A stretch of 64,000 bases of DNA, from positions 1 through 64,000 of the forward strand of contig CAZFHS010000036.1 of assembly GCA_964518955.1 (NCBI GenBank), in the 5' to 3' direction. The translations under genes and the position numbers were made by a program. The notes under the pieces are model-generated. The model was not told the origin of the DNA and searched no databases. It saw only the letters and a list, made by a program, of their open reading frames with translations. Origin of the DNA: JBDGYW01 sp964518955. GTDB lineage: Bacteria > Gemmatimonadota > Gemmatimonadetes > Gemmatimonadales > GWC2-71-9. Below are positions 37,057 to 46,138 of this stretch, piece by piece (the stretch's first letter is position 1; every line of letters begins with the position of its first letter).

Positions 37057-38343
37057 ATGAAACCGCTCAAGCATTTCCCAATATCTGCCCGCTTCCAGAC
37101 GCTGTTGCTCATGGCACTGCCGTTGGTTGGCTGCAGCACCGATCGACCACCCGAACCCACCTGGTGGAAGGGCAACCTTCACACGCATTCGTATTGGAGC
37201 GACGGAGACGACTACCCGGAAATGGTCGTGTCTTGGTACAAGGACCACGGGTACAACTTTACCGCGCTCACGGAGCACAATGTGATCGCGGACGGAGAGA
37301 TGTGGATCGAAGTCGAAACGAACAGCCAAAGGATGGATGCGTACACCAAATATCTAGAGAAGTTCGGTGAGGATTGGGTGGAAGACGATGACCAGGGCAG
37401 TGTACTGCAAGTTCGACTACGAACGCTCGACGAGTTTCGCGGTCTGTTCGAGGTGCCGCATGAGTTCCTGATGATCCGAAGCGAAGAGATTACCGACGAG
37501 TTCGATGGCGCGCCGGTACACCTGAACGCCATCAACCTACTCGAGGTCATCCCTCCCCTTGGCGGCGAAACCAAACGGGACGTCTTGCAGAACACGGTGG
37601 ATGCGGTGCATGAGCAACGGAATCGCACCGGACAACCAATGCTCGTCCAGGTTAATCATCCCAACTACGGCTGGGCTTTGACCCCGGGAGACCTCGCAGC
37701 ACTCGAGGGGGAACGGTTCTTCGAGTTATACAACGGCCATCCTTCCGTGAACAACCAGGGTGACAACTCGAGAGTCAGTACCGAGCGTATGTGGGACATC
37801 GTTCTGGCCGAACGGCTCAGCCAGGGTGGCGAGGTGATGTACGGTGTCGCGGTCGACGACGCTCACTCCTACCACGGTTTCACGTCGCGGCACGCCAACC
37901 CCGGGCGCGGCTGGGTGATGGTTCGGAGCGAAGAACTCACCGCGGACGCGATCGTTACCGTGATGGACGAAGGAAAATTCTACTCTTCCACCGGAGTGAG
38001 CCTGGCCGACGTTTGCTTCGAAGACGGCACACTGAGTCTAGAGATAGTGGCGGAAGAGGGAGTGAGTTACACCACTCAGTTCATCGGTACGTCGTGGGGA
38101 TACGACGCCACTAAGTTACTCATCGACGATGAAGTGCTCAGTTCGGCACGCTATCGCTACTCTGACGAAGTCGGGGCAATATTGGCAGAGGAGTCGGGCC
38201 TCGCTCCGGGCTTTGCCGTGAGCGGCGACGAGCTTTACGTGCGTGCCAAGGTGATCTCTACAAGGGAAAAGGCGAACCCCAACTACGTAGGTGAAGTAGA
38301 GGTAGCCTGGACACAGCCTATCGTGGTGAGGCACACCCCTTAG
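37057..38343 (+). CDS. Lipoprotein PHP/CehA-McbA-like metallohydrolase
   Basis: This 428-residue secreted protein has a lipoprotein signal ending LPLVGC (Cys26). The PHP-type metal site LHTHSYWSDG lies at residues 41-50 (His42, His44, Asp49), and LTEHNV at 71-76 gives Glu73 and His74. A VNHPNYGWAL block with His and Asn (LVQVNHPN) and a VAVDDAHSYHG segment supply later metal residues. The family hydrolyses phosphoesters or related bonds; McbA/CehA relatives cleave carbamate or ester substrates. I chose the ATG at 37057, whose signal peptide is complete; an in-frame ATG at 36937 adds unlikely residues. No partner gene adjoins it. Confidence 0.78.
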   Translation: MKPLKHFPISARFQTLLLMALPLVGCSTDRPPEPTWWKGNLHTHSYWSDGDDYPEMVVSWYKDHGYNFTALTEHNVIADGEMWIEVETNSQRMDAYTKYLEKFGEDWVEDDDQGSVLQVRLRTLDEFRGLFEVPHEFLMIRSEEITDEFDGAPVHLNAINLLEVIPPLGGETKRDVLQNTVDAVHEQRNRTGQPMLVQVNHPNYGWALTPGDLAALEGERFFELYNGHPSVNNQGDNSRVSTERMWDIVLAERLSQGGEVMYGVAVDDAHSYHGFTSRHANPGRGWVMVRSEELTADAIVTVMDEGKFYSSTGVSLADVCFEDGTLSLEIVAEEGVSYTTQFIGTSWGYDATKLLIDDEVLSSARYRYSDEVGAILAEESGLAPGFAVSGDELYVRAKVISTREKANPNYVGEVEVAWTQPIVVRHTP

Positions 38344-38380
38344 CAGGTCCTGGCCTTAGACGAAGTCCTGAGGGCTGTGA

Positions 38381-40447
38381 CTAAAACCCATCCCCACACA
38401 AAGCATCGGCAGAAGGTGGAGCGTCTCGGCCGAGTCGCGACGGAGGTAGGAACTCGACATATCTCGCGGCCGCCTCGCGGCAGGCCGTTATCGATCCCCG
38501 TTCCCGTTTCGCCTCGATGAGTTCGAGAAATGGCCTAGCATAGAGCATACCCATGTTCCGTGACACCGCGTCGATGAGTACGTTTTCATCCGCGTACCCC
38601 TCGTACGCATAGGTCTCTAGAAGGGTCAAGCTCAACGTCGCGGGATCCGCAGTCGGATCTTCAACCGGCACGATCCGACGATGCAAACCATCGAGACGAG
38701 CAAACCTCTCGAGCCCACCCATCATCGCGCTGGGAATCGTTGTCGCAAAGCAGAGTGGACGCTGCCATCGATTTGTCCTCAACACATCCAACATCACCTG
38801 ATCTGACGGCGACAGGTAATCCTGCATCGATGGAGTGACCCTGAGCGTGATAGACTCCGGGATCGGGATTCCCTCCTGTATATCCAACTGTTCGGCGGAA
38901 CCCACAACCGGGACCACGAGCGTGCTGTCAGGCAGCTCACGCGGTGCCAACGCCATCCGTTCCTCGCGACTCATAGAGATTGGGAACGAAGGATCTCTTC
39001 CGAGCAATTGGTCAACGAAAAAGAACGTGTTCGCCAACGACCGGTTCACGATCTGCACGTCCGGCCGCACACCTTCCATGGCCTGAACGTACCAGAGCGG
39101 AAAGGTGTCGTTGTCTCCGGCGGTAAAGAGTACTGCGTCGGGCGGGAGCCCCTGGAGCATGTTGGCGGCAAAATCCCTTGTGAAGTACCGCCGCGAAGCG
39201 TCCTTCGCCGCCCAGTTGGTGGCAAGCTGGGAGACGGGGGCAAGCATCAGCACGGACGCTGCGAGCGCAACCGCTAAACGTCGCCTGCGCACCACGCGTC
39301 GTACCACGTCCGCTAACACCAACCCGAACCCGTACGCAACTGGTATCCCGAAGGTCACGCACACGGGCAGGTAGTGGCGATCGAGAGGCCGGAAGAAGTT
39401 GGCCGGGATATTGAAGTAGAGCACCGTGACTGCGGCCTGGAGGAACAGCACCAGCACCAACGCCATACCCAAGCGCCAATTGCGACGCCACAGATGTGAG
39501 AGGCCCACTACCCCACCCAACGCCGGCAGCATACCGAGAGGCCCAAGCGGGCCGTCCCAGCGGAAAAAGTTGGCGCCCAAGACACGAAACAGGTCGGCTA
39601 CTTGGACGGACCAGAACGGCGCCTTTCGAGGGAAGAAATCGACGAGGAACCCACCACCCATCATCTCGAGGGACACATAATCCCAGAACCGGGCCAGGTT
39701 GCTCGGGTCTCCCATGTTCAGGATGGAATCAGTGGTGGCAGAAATTGGCATAATCGCCAGTTGAGCCGTCAGCCCGACTGCCATCCCTGCCGCGCCGCCC
39801 ACCCAAGCCTTTGTGTCCCGCAGCGTCAGTGGATGTCGGAGCAGGATCCACGCGAGCACGCCCGGAAGCAGTAAGGCGTTGGTGCGGTGTACGCTGAAAT
39901 CGAGCCCGATGAGTAGTCCAAGCAATACAAGCCAGCGCCAAGCACCCTGTTGGCCTGCTTCATCCCACCACTTGATCAAGACCCACAGAATCAATCCCGT
40001 AAACACCGCCGTGAGGACGTACGGCGTAAACTTGATCGCATGCTCCCACAGAGTCTCACCGAATGCAAGAGTGAGTGCGCCTAGGATCGCACCGACGAGA
40101 ACAGCGCGAGGATCAGCTTTGGCGACGGTTTCTTTCGTCGGTCTGGCGCTTTGGTTCAACCGAACCGCCGTGATGAAGACGAGTGTTGCCGCGAGTGCGG
40201 CGAGAGCGCCTGCGAACAGGTTGAGAACGTGGGCCGTTGATCCTAGTGGTAGCCGGGTCACTAGCCATCCGAGAAGCGTCAGGAGCAGCGACCCCGGCGG
40301 CCCCGTGACACCCAGTGTGCCGGCCGCCAGTGAGTACTGGCTCGAATCCCACCACGTGATTGTGGGGTAGGCGGTTTGCCAGAAGACGAAAGCGGTGATC
40401 GCCGCCACCGTCACAATGCCGAGTACGCGGCAGGGGAACGAAGTCAC
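38381..40447 (-). CDS. DUF2723 multi-pass membrane protein
   Basis: The 688-residue protein has roughly ten to twelve hydrophobic helices in its first 430 residues and a soluble C-terminal third. The opening 'TITWWDSSQYSLAAGTLGVTGPPGSLLLTLLG' has the DUF2723 signature: an acidic residue after the first helix and a GxPPG loop, like GT-C protein O-mannosyltransferase-type enzymes. The loop GDNDTFPLWYVQ and PDVQIVNRSLANT in the second half are also family motifs. The role is likely a glycosyltransferase or lipid-linked sugar step, but it is not demonstrated. It faces the aminotransferase gene with a 152-base divergent gap. Confidence 0.85.
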   Translation of the reverse strand: MTSFPCRVLGIVTVAAITAFVFWQTAYPTITWWDSSQYSLAAGTLGVTGPPGSLLLTLLGWLVTRLPLGSTAHVLNLFAGALAALAATLVFITAVRLNQSARPTKETVAKADPRAVLVGAILGALTLAFGETLWEHAIKFTPYVLTAVFTGLILWVLIKWWDEAGQQGAWRWLVLLGLLIGLDFSVHRTNALLLPGVLAWILLRHPLTLRDTKAWVGGAAGMAVGLTAQLAIMPISATTDSILNMGDPSNLARFWDYVSLEMMGGGFLVDFFPRKAPFWSVQVADLFRVLGANFFRWDGPLGPLGMLPALGGVVGLSHLWRRNWRLGMALVLVLFLQAAVTVLYFNIPANFFRPLDRHYLPVCVTFGIPVAYGFGLVLADVVRRVVRRRRLAVALAASVLMLAPVSQLATNWAAKDASRRYFTRDFAANMLQGLPPDAVLFTAGDNDTFPLWYVQAMEGVRPDVQIVNRSLANTFFFVDQLLGRDPSFPISMSREERMALAPRELPDSTLVVPVVGSAEQLDIQEGIPIPESITLRVTPSMQDYLSPSDQVMLDVLRTNRWQRPLCFATTIPSAMMGGLERFARLDGLHRRIVPVEDPTADPATLSLTLLETYAYEGYADENVLIDAVSRNMGMLYARPFLELIEAKRERGSITACREAAARYVEFLPPSRLGRDAPPSADALCGDGF

Positions 40448-40599
40448 GGTCCCCGAGTATGGTGCGTGGATTTGGTCCTGTCTAGGCTAACCTCGCGATG
40501 AGAAGTTGCAGGTTTCGGTATGCCGATTGGCTTGCCATACCGGTTACAAAGACCGTTTTTTCGAGGAACCGGCCTCGATTCTGAATAGGTTTTCTCACG

Positions 40600-41763
40600 A
40601 TGACGCAAAACGACACAAGCGCGCGCATACCCTCCCGCGTCGGCGACATGACCTCATTCATCGTCATGGACGTGCTCGAACGAGCCAAAGAGATGGAGCG
40701 GCAAGGGGTTGATGTCATCCATCTCGAGATTGGGGAGCCGGATTTCGACACTCCCGAATGCGTGAAGGAGGCCGCCTGCAGGGCTCTGCACGACGGGCAC
40801 ACGCACTACACGCACAGTCTCGGCATGATCGAACTCCGCGAGGCAGTCTGCGAGCACTACTCGAACATGTACGGGGTGCCCGTGGACCCCGGGCAGGTCG
40901 TCATCACTGGTGGTACATCTCCGGCCATGTTGAGCCTGTTCGCAGTTCTGCTCGACAGGGGCGACCAACTCATCGTGTCCGACCCACACTACGCTTGCTA
41001 TCCGAGCTTCCCCACGTTCCTCGAGGCCGAACTCGTCTACGTTCGGGTGCTCGAGGATGACGGCTTCCAGTACCGTACGGAAGCCATCCGTGAGAAAATC
41101 TCGGAGAAGACGAAGGCGATTCTCATCAACTCTCCGTCTAACCCGACAGGCAACCTACTGTCCGTAGAACGCATGAAGAAGATCGCCGGGCTGGGTCCGT
41201 ACGTGGTGTCCGACGAGATCTATCACCAGCTGGTTTACGAGGGGAAGGAACACTCGATCCTGGAGTTCACGGATCATGCGTTTGTATTGAACGGGTTCTC
41301 GAAGGCGTATGCCATGACCGGGCTGCGGCTCGGGTACATCATCGCGCCGATGCCGTTCATTCGATCAATTCAGAAGATCCAGCAGAACTTCTTCATCTGC
41401 CCAAGCTCGATGGCTCAGATAGCCGGAATCGCCGCTCTCAGGGAAGCAGGCAAAGATGTGGAGCGTATGAGGGGGATCTACGATGAACGTAGGCGTTTTA
41501 CGATACGGCGTCTGAAGGAAATGGGATTAGGCATCACGGTAGAACCCACTGGTGCGTTCTACGTATTCGGAAACGCGAAGCACATCTCTAACGACTCCTA
41601 CAAGCTCGCCTTCGACATCCTGGAGAACGCGCACGTCGGTGTTGCTCCGGGTATCGATTTCGGAGAAGGCGGCGAGGGATACATACGCTTCTCATACGCC
41701 AACTCGATGGAGAACATCGCGGAGGGCATGGATCGCCTGGAGAAGTATTTGGCAAGCCGGTAG
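40600..41763 (+). CDS. PLP-dependent class I/II aminotransferase
   Basis: This 387-residue cytoplasmic enzyme transfers an amino group between an amino acid and a 2-oxo acid using pyridoxal phosphate. The cofactor lysine is Lys235 in NGFSKAYAMTGLRLGY. Other fold-type I marks are IEIGEPDFDTP, HYTHSLGMIELREAV, GGTSPAML, NSPSNPTGN and VSDEIYHQLVYEG. The Arg that binds the substrate carboxylate is in GYIRFSYANS. The length fits aspartate/alanine-type enzymes. It is transcribed alone from a 152-base gap and its donor amino acid is not clear from sequence. Confidence 0.93.
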   Translation: MTQNDTSARIPSRVGDMTSFIVMDVLERAKEMERQGVDVIHLEIGEPDFDTPECVKEAACRALHDGHTHYTHSLGMIELREAVCEHYSNMYGVPVDPGQVVITGGTSPAMLSLFAVLLDRGDQLIVSDPHYACYPSFPTFLEAELVYVRVLEDDGFQYRTEAIREKISEKTKAILINSPSNPTGNLLSVERMKKIAGLGPYVVSDEIYHQLVYEGKEHSILEFTDHAFVLNGFSKAYAMTGLRLGYIIAPMPFIRSIQKIQQNFFICPSSMAQIAGIAALREAGKDVERMRGIYDERRRFTIRRLKEMGLGITVEPTGAFYVFGNAKHISNDSYKLAFDILENAHVGVAPGIDFGEGGEGYIRFSYANSMENIAEGMDRLEKYLASR

Positions 41764-41841
41764 GCTAGCGGGCGACCGCTTAGCGGGATAGAATCGAGAA
41801 CGGTTGTAACTCGCAGGTTCACCACTCGGCGGAGGTGATTC

Positions 41842-42384
41842 ATGCTGGATGTCGACAACGGCGTCGGACGACTGTTACTAAACGCTCGTCAGGACCCAGC
41901 CGCACGATTGGCTTCCTTCGAAATAGCAATATTGGTTTTAATCTGCAGCCTCGGCCTCACCTACATTGTCGGCCTGGGCCACTTTCTGGGACTCAGCCTT
42001 GCTACGGTCATGGTAATCGCATGGTCGGGTGGTTGGCGCCTCGGCTTGACCGCAGCGGTCGGAGTTCCAATCCTCTCCGTTCCCGTCGCGATCGCACTCG
42101 CGGTGCCCACTACAACAATACTCGTTGACCTGTCGGCCTTTACCGTCATGTCACTCCTGTGTGGAGGCACGGTGGGGTTGTTGAGCACGCTTTTCGAGCG
42201 GATTGCGAAAGCTGAAGCACAACTGAGAGTACGTGACCGCTTTCTGCCAATATGCAGCTACTGTCATCGGATACGACAGATGGACGACGAATGGGTCAGT
42301 ATTGAGGAATACTTCAATGCACACTCGAAGACGCGCTTATCCCACGGCATCTGCCCTGTGTGCACAGACGAACACTTTTCGTAG
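41842..42384 (+). CDS. Small membrane protein with C-terminal zinc-ribbon, no kinase
   Basis: The 180-residue protein has a strong GGAGGTG site before its ATG. Residues about 27-115 are four hydrophobic segments resembling the sensor part of a DUF4118-like histidine kinase (LGLTAAVGVPILSVPVAIALA). A short coiled-coil follows (LFERIAKAEAQLR). The end is a Cys4 ribbon: CSYC (Cys138, Cys141) and CPVC (Cys171, Cys174), with LSHGICPVC. This 'LPICSxCxxIR...SHGICPxC' module is normally the tail of sensor kinases or response regulators. Here no kinase or receiver domain remains. It could be a truncated sensor or a small zinc/redox adaptor. Confidence 0.75.
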   Translation: MLDVDNGVGRLLLNARQDPAARLASFEIAILVLICSLGLTYIVGLGHFLGLSLATVMVIAWSGGWRLGLTAAVGVPILSVPVAIALAVPTTTILVDLSAFTVMSLLCGGTVGLLSTLFERIAKAEAQLRVRDRFLPICSYCHRIRQMDDEWVSIEEYFNAHSKTRLSHGICPVCTDEHFS

Positions 42385-42490
42385 GCGAGCGGCTGATGGA
42401 CTGTTCACCGAAATGATCAACGGTAGGGCAAATGCACGGCACGATACTCGATTTCCTGAAGCCTGCGACTGAAACGCCTCAACTCGCAGC

Positions 42491-42517
42491 AGAGCCTCCC
42501 TCCCAACAGGAGGCTCT
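42491..42517. terminator. Strong hairpin between converging genes
   Basis: AGAGCCTCC at 42491-42499 and GGAGGCTCT at 42509-42517 form a perfect 9-bp stem with a 9-base loop. It sits about 107 bases after the zinc-ribbon gene and 120 bases before the M14 peptidase stop, so it can end either transcript. There is no T-run. Confidence 0.6.
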
Positions 42518-42636
42518 ACATAGTACGGCTACACTACCTCATTGATCTGTAGTTCTAGGCCGCCGCGGATCAGCCCGTGATTGCTGCCTGGCCACGCGGC
42601 GAGATTTCACCCCAATCCTCCTTCGGCGTCGCGTTG

Positions 42637-45486
42637 CTATAGCGACCCCTCTTCGGTTCTCGAAAGCACGATCCCGTTGAACAAGAACTTGAACGTCCCA
42701 TGAGGTTGTGCTCGAAACGCGATCTCGGGCCCAAACATGTAGAGGTGACCATCCCCTACATCCGCGGAGACAACCGAAGCAGCTCCTTCGAGGTAGCGCT
42801 GGCCCCACGCCCATCCACTCCGGAGCGGCTCAGGCGTATCGAACCATGCCACGGCCTCGACCCCCGCGGCCTCGGCTCCCTCACCAAGGCGGAACACTGG
42901 GCTGTTATCGAAGAAGATATTCGCCTCTTCTGGAATCCCGTGCGCAATGAGCGACGCGTTGTCGACATTCGACCGAAGCACCGACCCTGGTAGGTAATAC
43001 TCCTCGCGCCCCAAGCGCCTCTCGGTACCGTCGTCTCCAGCCACCACGAGCGCATCTGATATCGGGAGACTCAGCTTGCTCCCAAGAATGGTCGAGCTCC
43101 CAATTGCGAGAACGGTACCGCCGTCTTCGAGGAACTGCTGAAGCTGCGGTACAGTGTGTTCGTCAGACGTCTCGCCCATTCGCTCGCGCCATTCCTCGGG
43201 TATGGTGCTGGGATCTGTCGGCCCCATTCCGAACTGTGCCATCATCCTCTGGAACATCGGTGAGGAGAGAATCTGCTGCACCGTGCTATCCGGCATACCG
43301 CTGAAGAACCGGGTAAACATCGACCCCTCGCGCAACGCACCGTCCGGGAGGATAATCACGTCGTATTTGTCGCGCAGGTTGCCCTCGTCCAAGTCTGGAG
43401 GATACACGACTTCGAAGTCGTATTCCCACTGCTCGAGCACCCAACGAGTCCAACCCGAAGGCATCGATCCGCCGTATTCGTCGGCGAGAGCGATGCGCGG
43501 CGCCTCGAGCTTCATCATGGTACCAGAGGGTCGTTCCGACACCCCATTGAAGCTCACACCCAGTTCATCGGCCAGTTCAGTCACGAGGTTGGTTACCCCA
43601 CGCTCCGCCGGTATGAAAAAGGCGCCGGTGTTCGTATTCCAATAGATATCGATATTCCGATCGTGAAGACGGTTGATGATGCGGAACGCATCGTTGACCT
43701 CATGGCTCAACACGTAGCCTGCCGCGCTGCTACCTCCACTTACAGTGCCCGCAGGCGGGGACGTGTTCCATTCATCGATTCGCTCAAACGGGCCATCCAC
43801 ACCTTCGAGAATGCGATCGAACTCGACACCCATCTGAAATGCCAGTGTCCAACCCGCAGCATCGTACGGCGGAGTGGGAGGACCACCAGGATACGAGAAG
43901 TCGTTCGGGTGATCTTGCGGCTCGAACATGTCCATCACGTGGGGGCGGAATGCCTGAGCGGCCAATACCACGTACGAATTTGCAGGGTAGGTCTTACCAC
44001 CTGCCGAGAAATCTGCCGTGGCCCTATGGACGGTCACGCCGTTTTCGAGCAACGCATTGACGAATCGCGTGGCGGTCGGAAAGTCCGTTTGATCGGACGG
44101 CATGATGAACGCGCGCGGGTCCCGCGCGTCGGGAGCGTGGAATCGCTCGTACTCCGACGCCGGCATGGGCATACCACCGAAGCCACCCATAGCAGCCGCG
44201 AAATCGGTCATACCCGACGATTGGTTGAGCGCCTCGCGCACGGCATCGACCTGTTTAGGGCGGATCGTCCATGTATCTCGGTTACCGCGATCGATGGAGT
44301 TTCGACCCATCTGGTAGATGTTGTACAAAAACTGCTCCCGGTGCCGAGACGCTACGTCGAGAACAGCTTTGTTGGCGGTCACCGAATATTCGATCGACTG
44401 GCGGAAATGCCACGGCTGAGGGCTGATCGGGTACGGCAAGTTGTCGCTCGGGAGTACCCGCTCCGCAACGAAAGGAATGTCCATCGGTGTGGGGCTTCCT
44501 ATCGTCTCGGTCAACAGGCCGATCATGTTGTGGAAGTACACCGTGGTCCTCAAACCACCGTTCCACCAAGTCGAGTAGTTGGCGCCTCTCCTGCGAACCA
44601 CGCCAGGTTTGTTTTCCATGACGAACCGGTTGTGCATCGCGGACCCGACCAAATCGATGCCCGTGATGATCAAAGGATCGAAGTTGTGGTTGAACGGATC
44701 CCTGAATGGCGGTGCAAACATCACCGTACCCGGTGGTCCGGTCTGGTGGTGGTTGTACATGACCTGCGGATACCACATGCGGTACAGTACACGGTTCATG
44801 TTCTCGGTCTCGCGCTGCGTCGACGCGAATGAATCACGGTTGTTGTCGTGACCCACGTACTTCTGATAAAGCCTTGGCAGCCCGGAAAACGAACGATCAG
44901 TGGGCTCGTCGATGCGCATGTACCAGTCGGCGACGAGATCGTGACCATCGGGATTGGCGTGAACGAACAAGATGATAACGTCGTCGAGGATGCGCAGTAT
45001 TTCATCGTCCTGGCCACTCACCATTTGCCAGAGGGTCTCCATGAGCTGTTGTGCGCCCAACACTTCGTTCGCGTGGAGCCCACCGTCGATCCAAACCACA
45101 GCCCTGCCCTCGGAGGCCAACGCCAGCGCTTCCGCGTCACTCAACCCCTCAGCGCGCGCGAGCCGCTCGGAGATCTGCCTGAAGTGCTCGAGTTCGGCGT
45201 GGTTTTCAGGAGACGTAACGATCGCCATATACTGGCGGCGTCCTTCCTCGGTCTCCCCAATATCGACCATCACCATGCGGTCGGACTCGCGCTCGAGAAT
45301 CTGCCAATACTCAGTTAACTGGCGGTAGTTGGGTAGCACGTAGTCGGCGCCGATTTCGTGGCCGAAGAACTGTTCGGGAGTGGTGAGCTGCGCGTGTATG
45401 ACTACGTGTCCCAACAACATCGAACACGCAACGAAACACCATACACGACTGAATACGGGTGAACTAGACACTCTATTCAGGGACAT
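42637..45486 (-). CDS. M14-family zinc carboxypeptidase-like secreted peptidase
   Basis: The 949-residue protein begins with a signal segment (residues about 12-32) and the metal site HANE (His138, Glu141) in GGLHANEVLGAQQLMETL. NPDGHDLV supplies the next metal/substrate region. The catalytic domain takes about the first 400 residues; the remaining 550 residues are family-typical extra parts, including a Gly/Met-rich MGGFGGMPMP near residue 445 and a segment VIILPDGALREG that looks like an auxiliary alpha/beta fold. It should cut peptides outside the cytoplasm. It lies upstream of nothing close; the DinB-like gene is 95 bases further upstream on the same strand. Confidence 0.88.
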   Translation of the reverse strand: MSLNRVSSSPVFSRVWCFVACSMLLGHVVIHAQLTTPEQFFGHEIGADYVLPNYRQLTEYWQILERESDRMVMVDIGETEEGRRQYMAIVTSPENHAELEHFRQISERLARAEGLSDAEALALASEGRAVVWIDGGLHANEVLGAQQLMETLWQMVSGQDDEILRILDDVIILFVHANPDGHDLVADWYMRIDEPTDRSFSGLPRLYQKYVGHDNNRDSFASTQRETENMNRVLYRMWYPQVMYNHHQTGPPGTVMFAPPFRDPFNHNFDPLIITGIDLVGSAMHNRFVMENKPGVVRRRGANYSTWWNGGLRTTVYFHNMIGLLTETIGSPTPMDIPFVAERVLPSDNLPYPISPQPWHFRQSIEYSVTANKAVLDVASRHREQFLYNIYQMGRNSIDRGNRDTWTIRPKQVDAVREALNQSSGMTDFAAAMGGFGGMPMPASEYERFHAPDARDPRAFIMPSDQTDFPTATRFVNALLENGVTVHRATADFSAGGKTYPANSYVVLAAQAFRPHVMDMFEPQDHPNDFSYPGGPPTPPYDAAGWTLAFQMGVEFDRILEGVDGPFERIDEWNTSPPAGTVSGGSSAAGYVLSHEVNDAFRIINRLHDRNIDIYWNTNTGAFFIPAERGVTNLVTELADELGVSFNGVSERPSGTMMKLEAPRIALADEYGGSMPSGWTRWVLEQWEYDFEVVYPPDLDEGNLRDKYDVIILPDGALREGSMFTRFFSGMPDSTVQQILSSPMFQRMMAQFGMGPTDPSTIPEEWRERMGETSDEHTVPQLQQFLEDGGTVLAIGSSTILGSKLSLPISDALVVAGDDGTERRLGREEYYLPGSVLRSNVDNASLIAHGIPEEANIFFDNSPVFRLGEGAEAAGVEAVAWFDTPEPLRSGWAWGQRYLEGAASVVSADVGDGHLYMFGPEIAFRAQPHGTFKFLFNGIVLSRTEEGSL

Positions 45487-45580
45487 TGGAATACTCCCAA
45501 GTGTGATGGATCTATAGCTGTATGTGGCTGCGGTAATCGAAGTGTACAGCTCAGTGACGGGCGATACCAGATAAGGAGAG

Positions 45581-46105
45581 TTAAATGGAGGCTCTCAAGA
45601 TGTCTTCGATAATGCTGCGGTGATGCCTGTGATGGATGTGGCCGAGCCGAATCCATTGATATGCATTGAGATTGTCGAAAGCGAAGTGGCGCATTCGGGC
45701 CGGGCTCTTGCTAAGACCGTCCGCCTTCTCCTCGAGATCTTTCGCAACGGAGTGCACGTCGTTCATCGCATCCAAGACGGCCTCAGAAGAGCGCGCGGTC
45801 GGGTGAAGAGATTCCGGCGCTTGCCCCCTACCTCGCGGAATGACACCCACGAGCAACACCAGTCGGCCGATGAAGTTCGGGCCGCCTTCCCCACTAGCCT
45901 CAACACCATTGGCAACCCGACACAACCACTCTAGAATGCCAGAATCGGCAGAGGCAAGGTGATCGAGGTGATCAGTGACAGTCCACGCAGAAACCTCCGC
46001 GTTTACCACTGACGAACGCCGTTCGGTTCGTAGGAGTTCGGTACAATACTCGATCTCCCTCACAAGGGCTCGGAGCTCCGCGCGAAGGTTCCTTGGACGT
46101 ATCAC
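45581..46105 (-). CDS. DinB-like (DUF1569-type) small protein
   Basis: The 174-residue protein is a four-helix bundle of the DinB/YfiT superfamily, whose members use three His residues to hold a metal. Residues AWTVTDHLDHLASAD and WIRLGHIHHRHHRSIIEDIL contain the expected histidines. The substrate of this family is often unknown; some members are bacillithiol or glutathione transferases. It sits between M14 and M28 peptidase genes on the same strand with 33-94-base gaps, so it may be co-transcribed with them. Confidence 0.75.
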   Translation of the reverse strand: MIRPRNLRAELRALVREIEYCTELLRTERRSSVVNAEVSAWTVTDHLDHLASADSGILEWLCRVANGVEASGEGGPNFIGRLVLLVGVIPRGRGQAPESLHPTARSSEAVLDAMNDVHSVAKDLEEKADGLSKSPARMRHFAFDNLNAYQWIRLGHIHHRHHRSIIEDILRASI

Positions 46106-46138
46106 TTTTCAGTCTCCTCGGGGCCCAACCTCCGTTTG

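Noticed and set aside
43663..44832. Rightward 389-codon open frame
   Set aside because: It lies entirely antisense to the M14 peptidase, is Arg/His-rich and shows no domain; it is a frame shadow.
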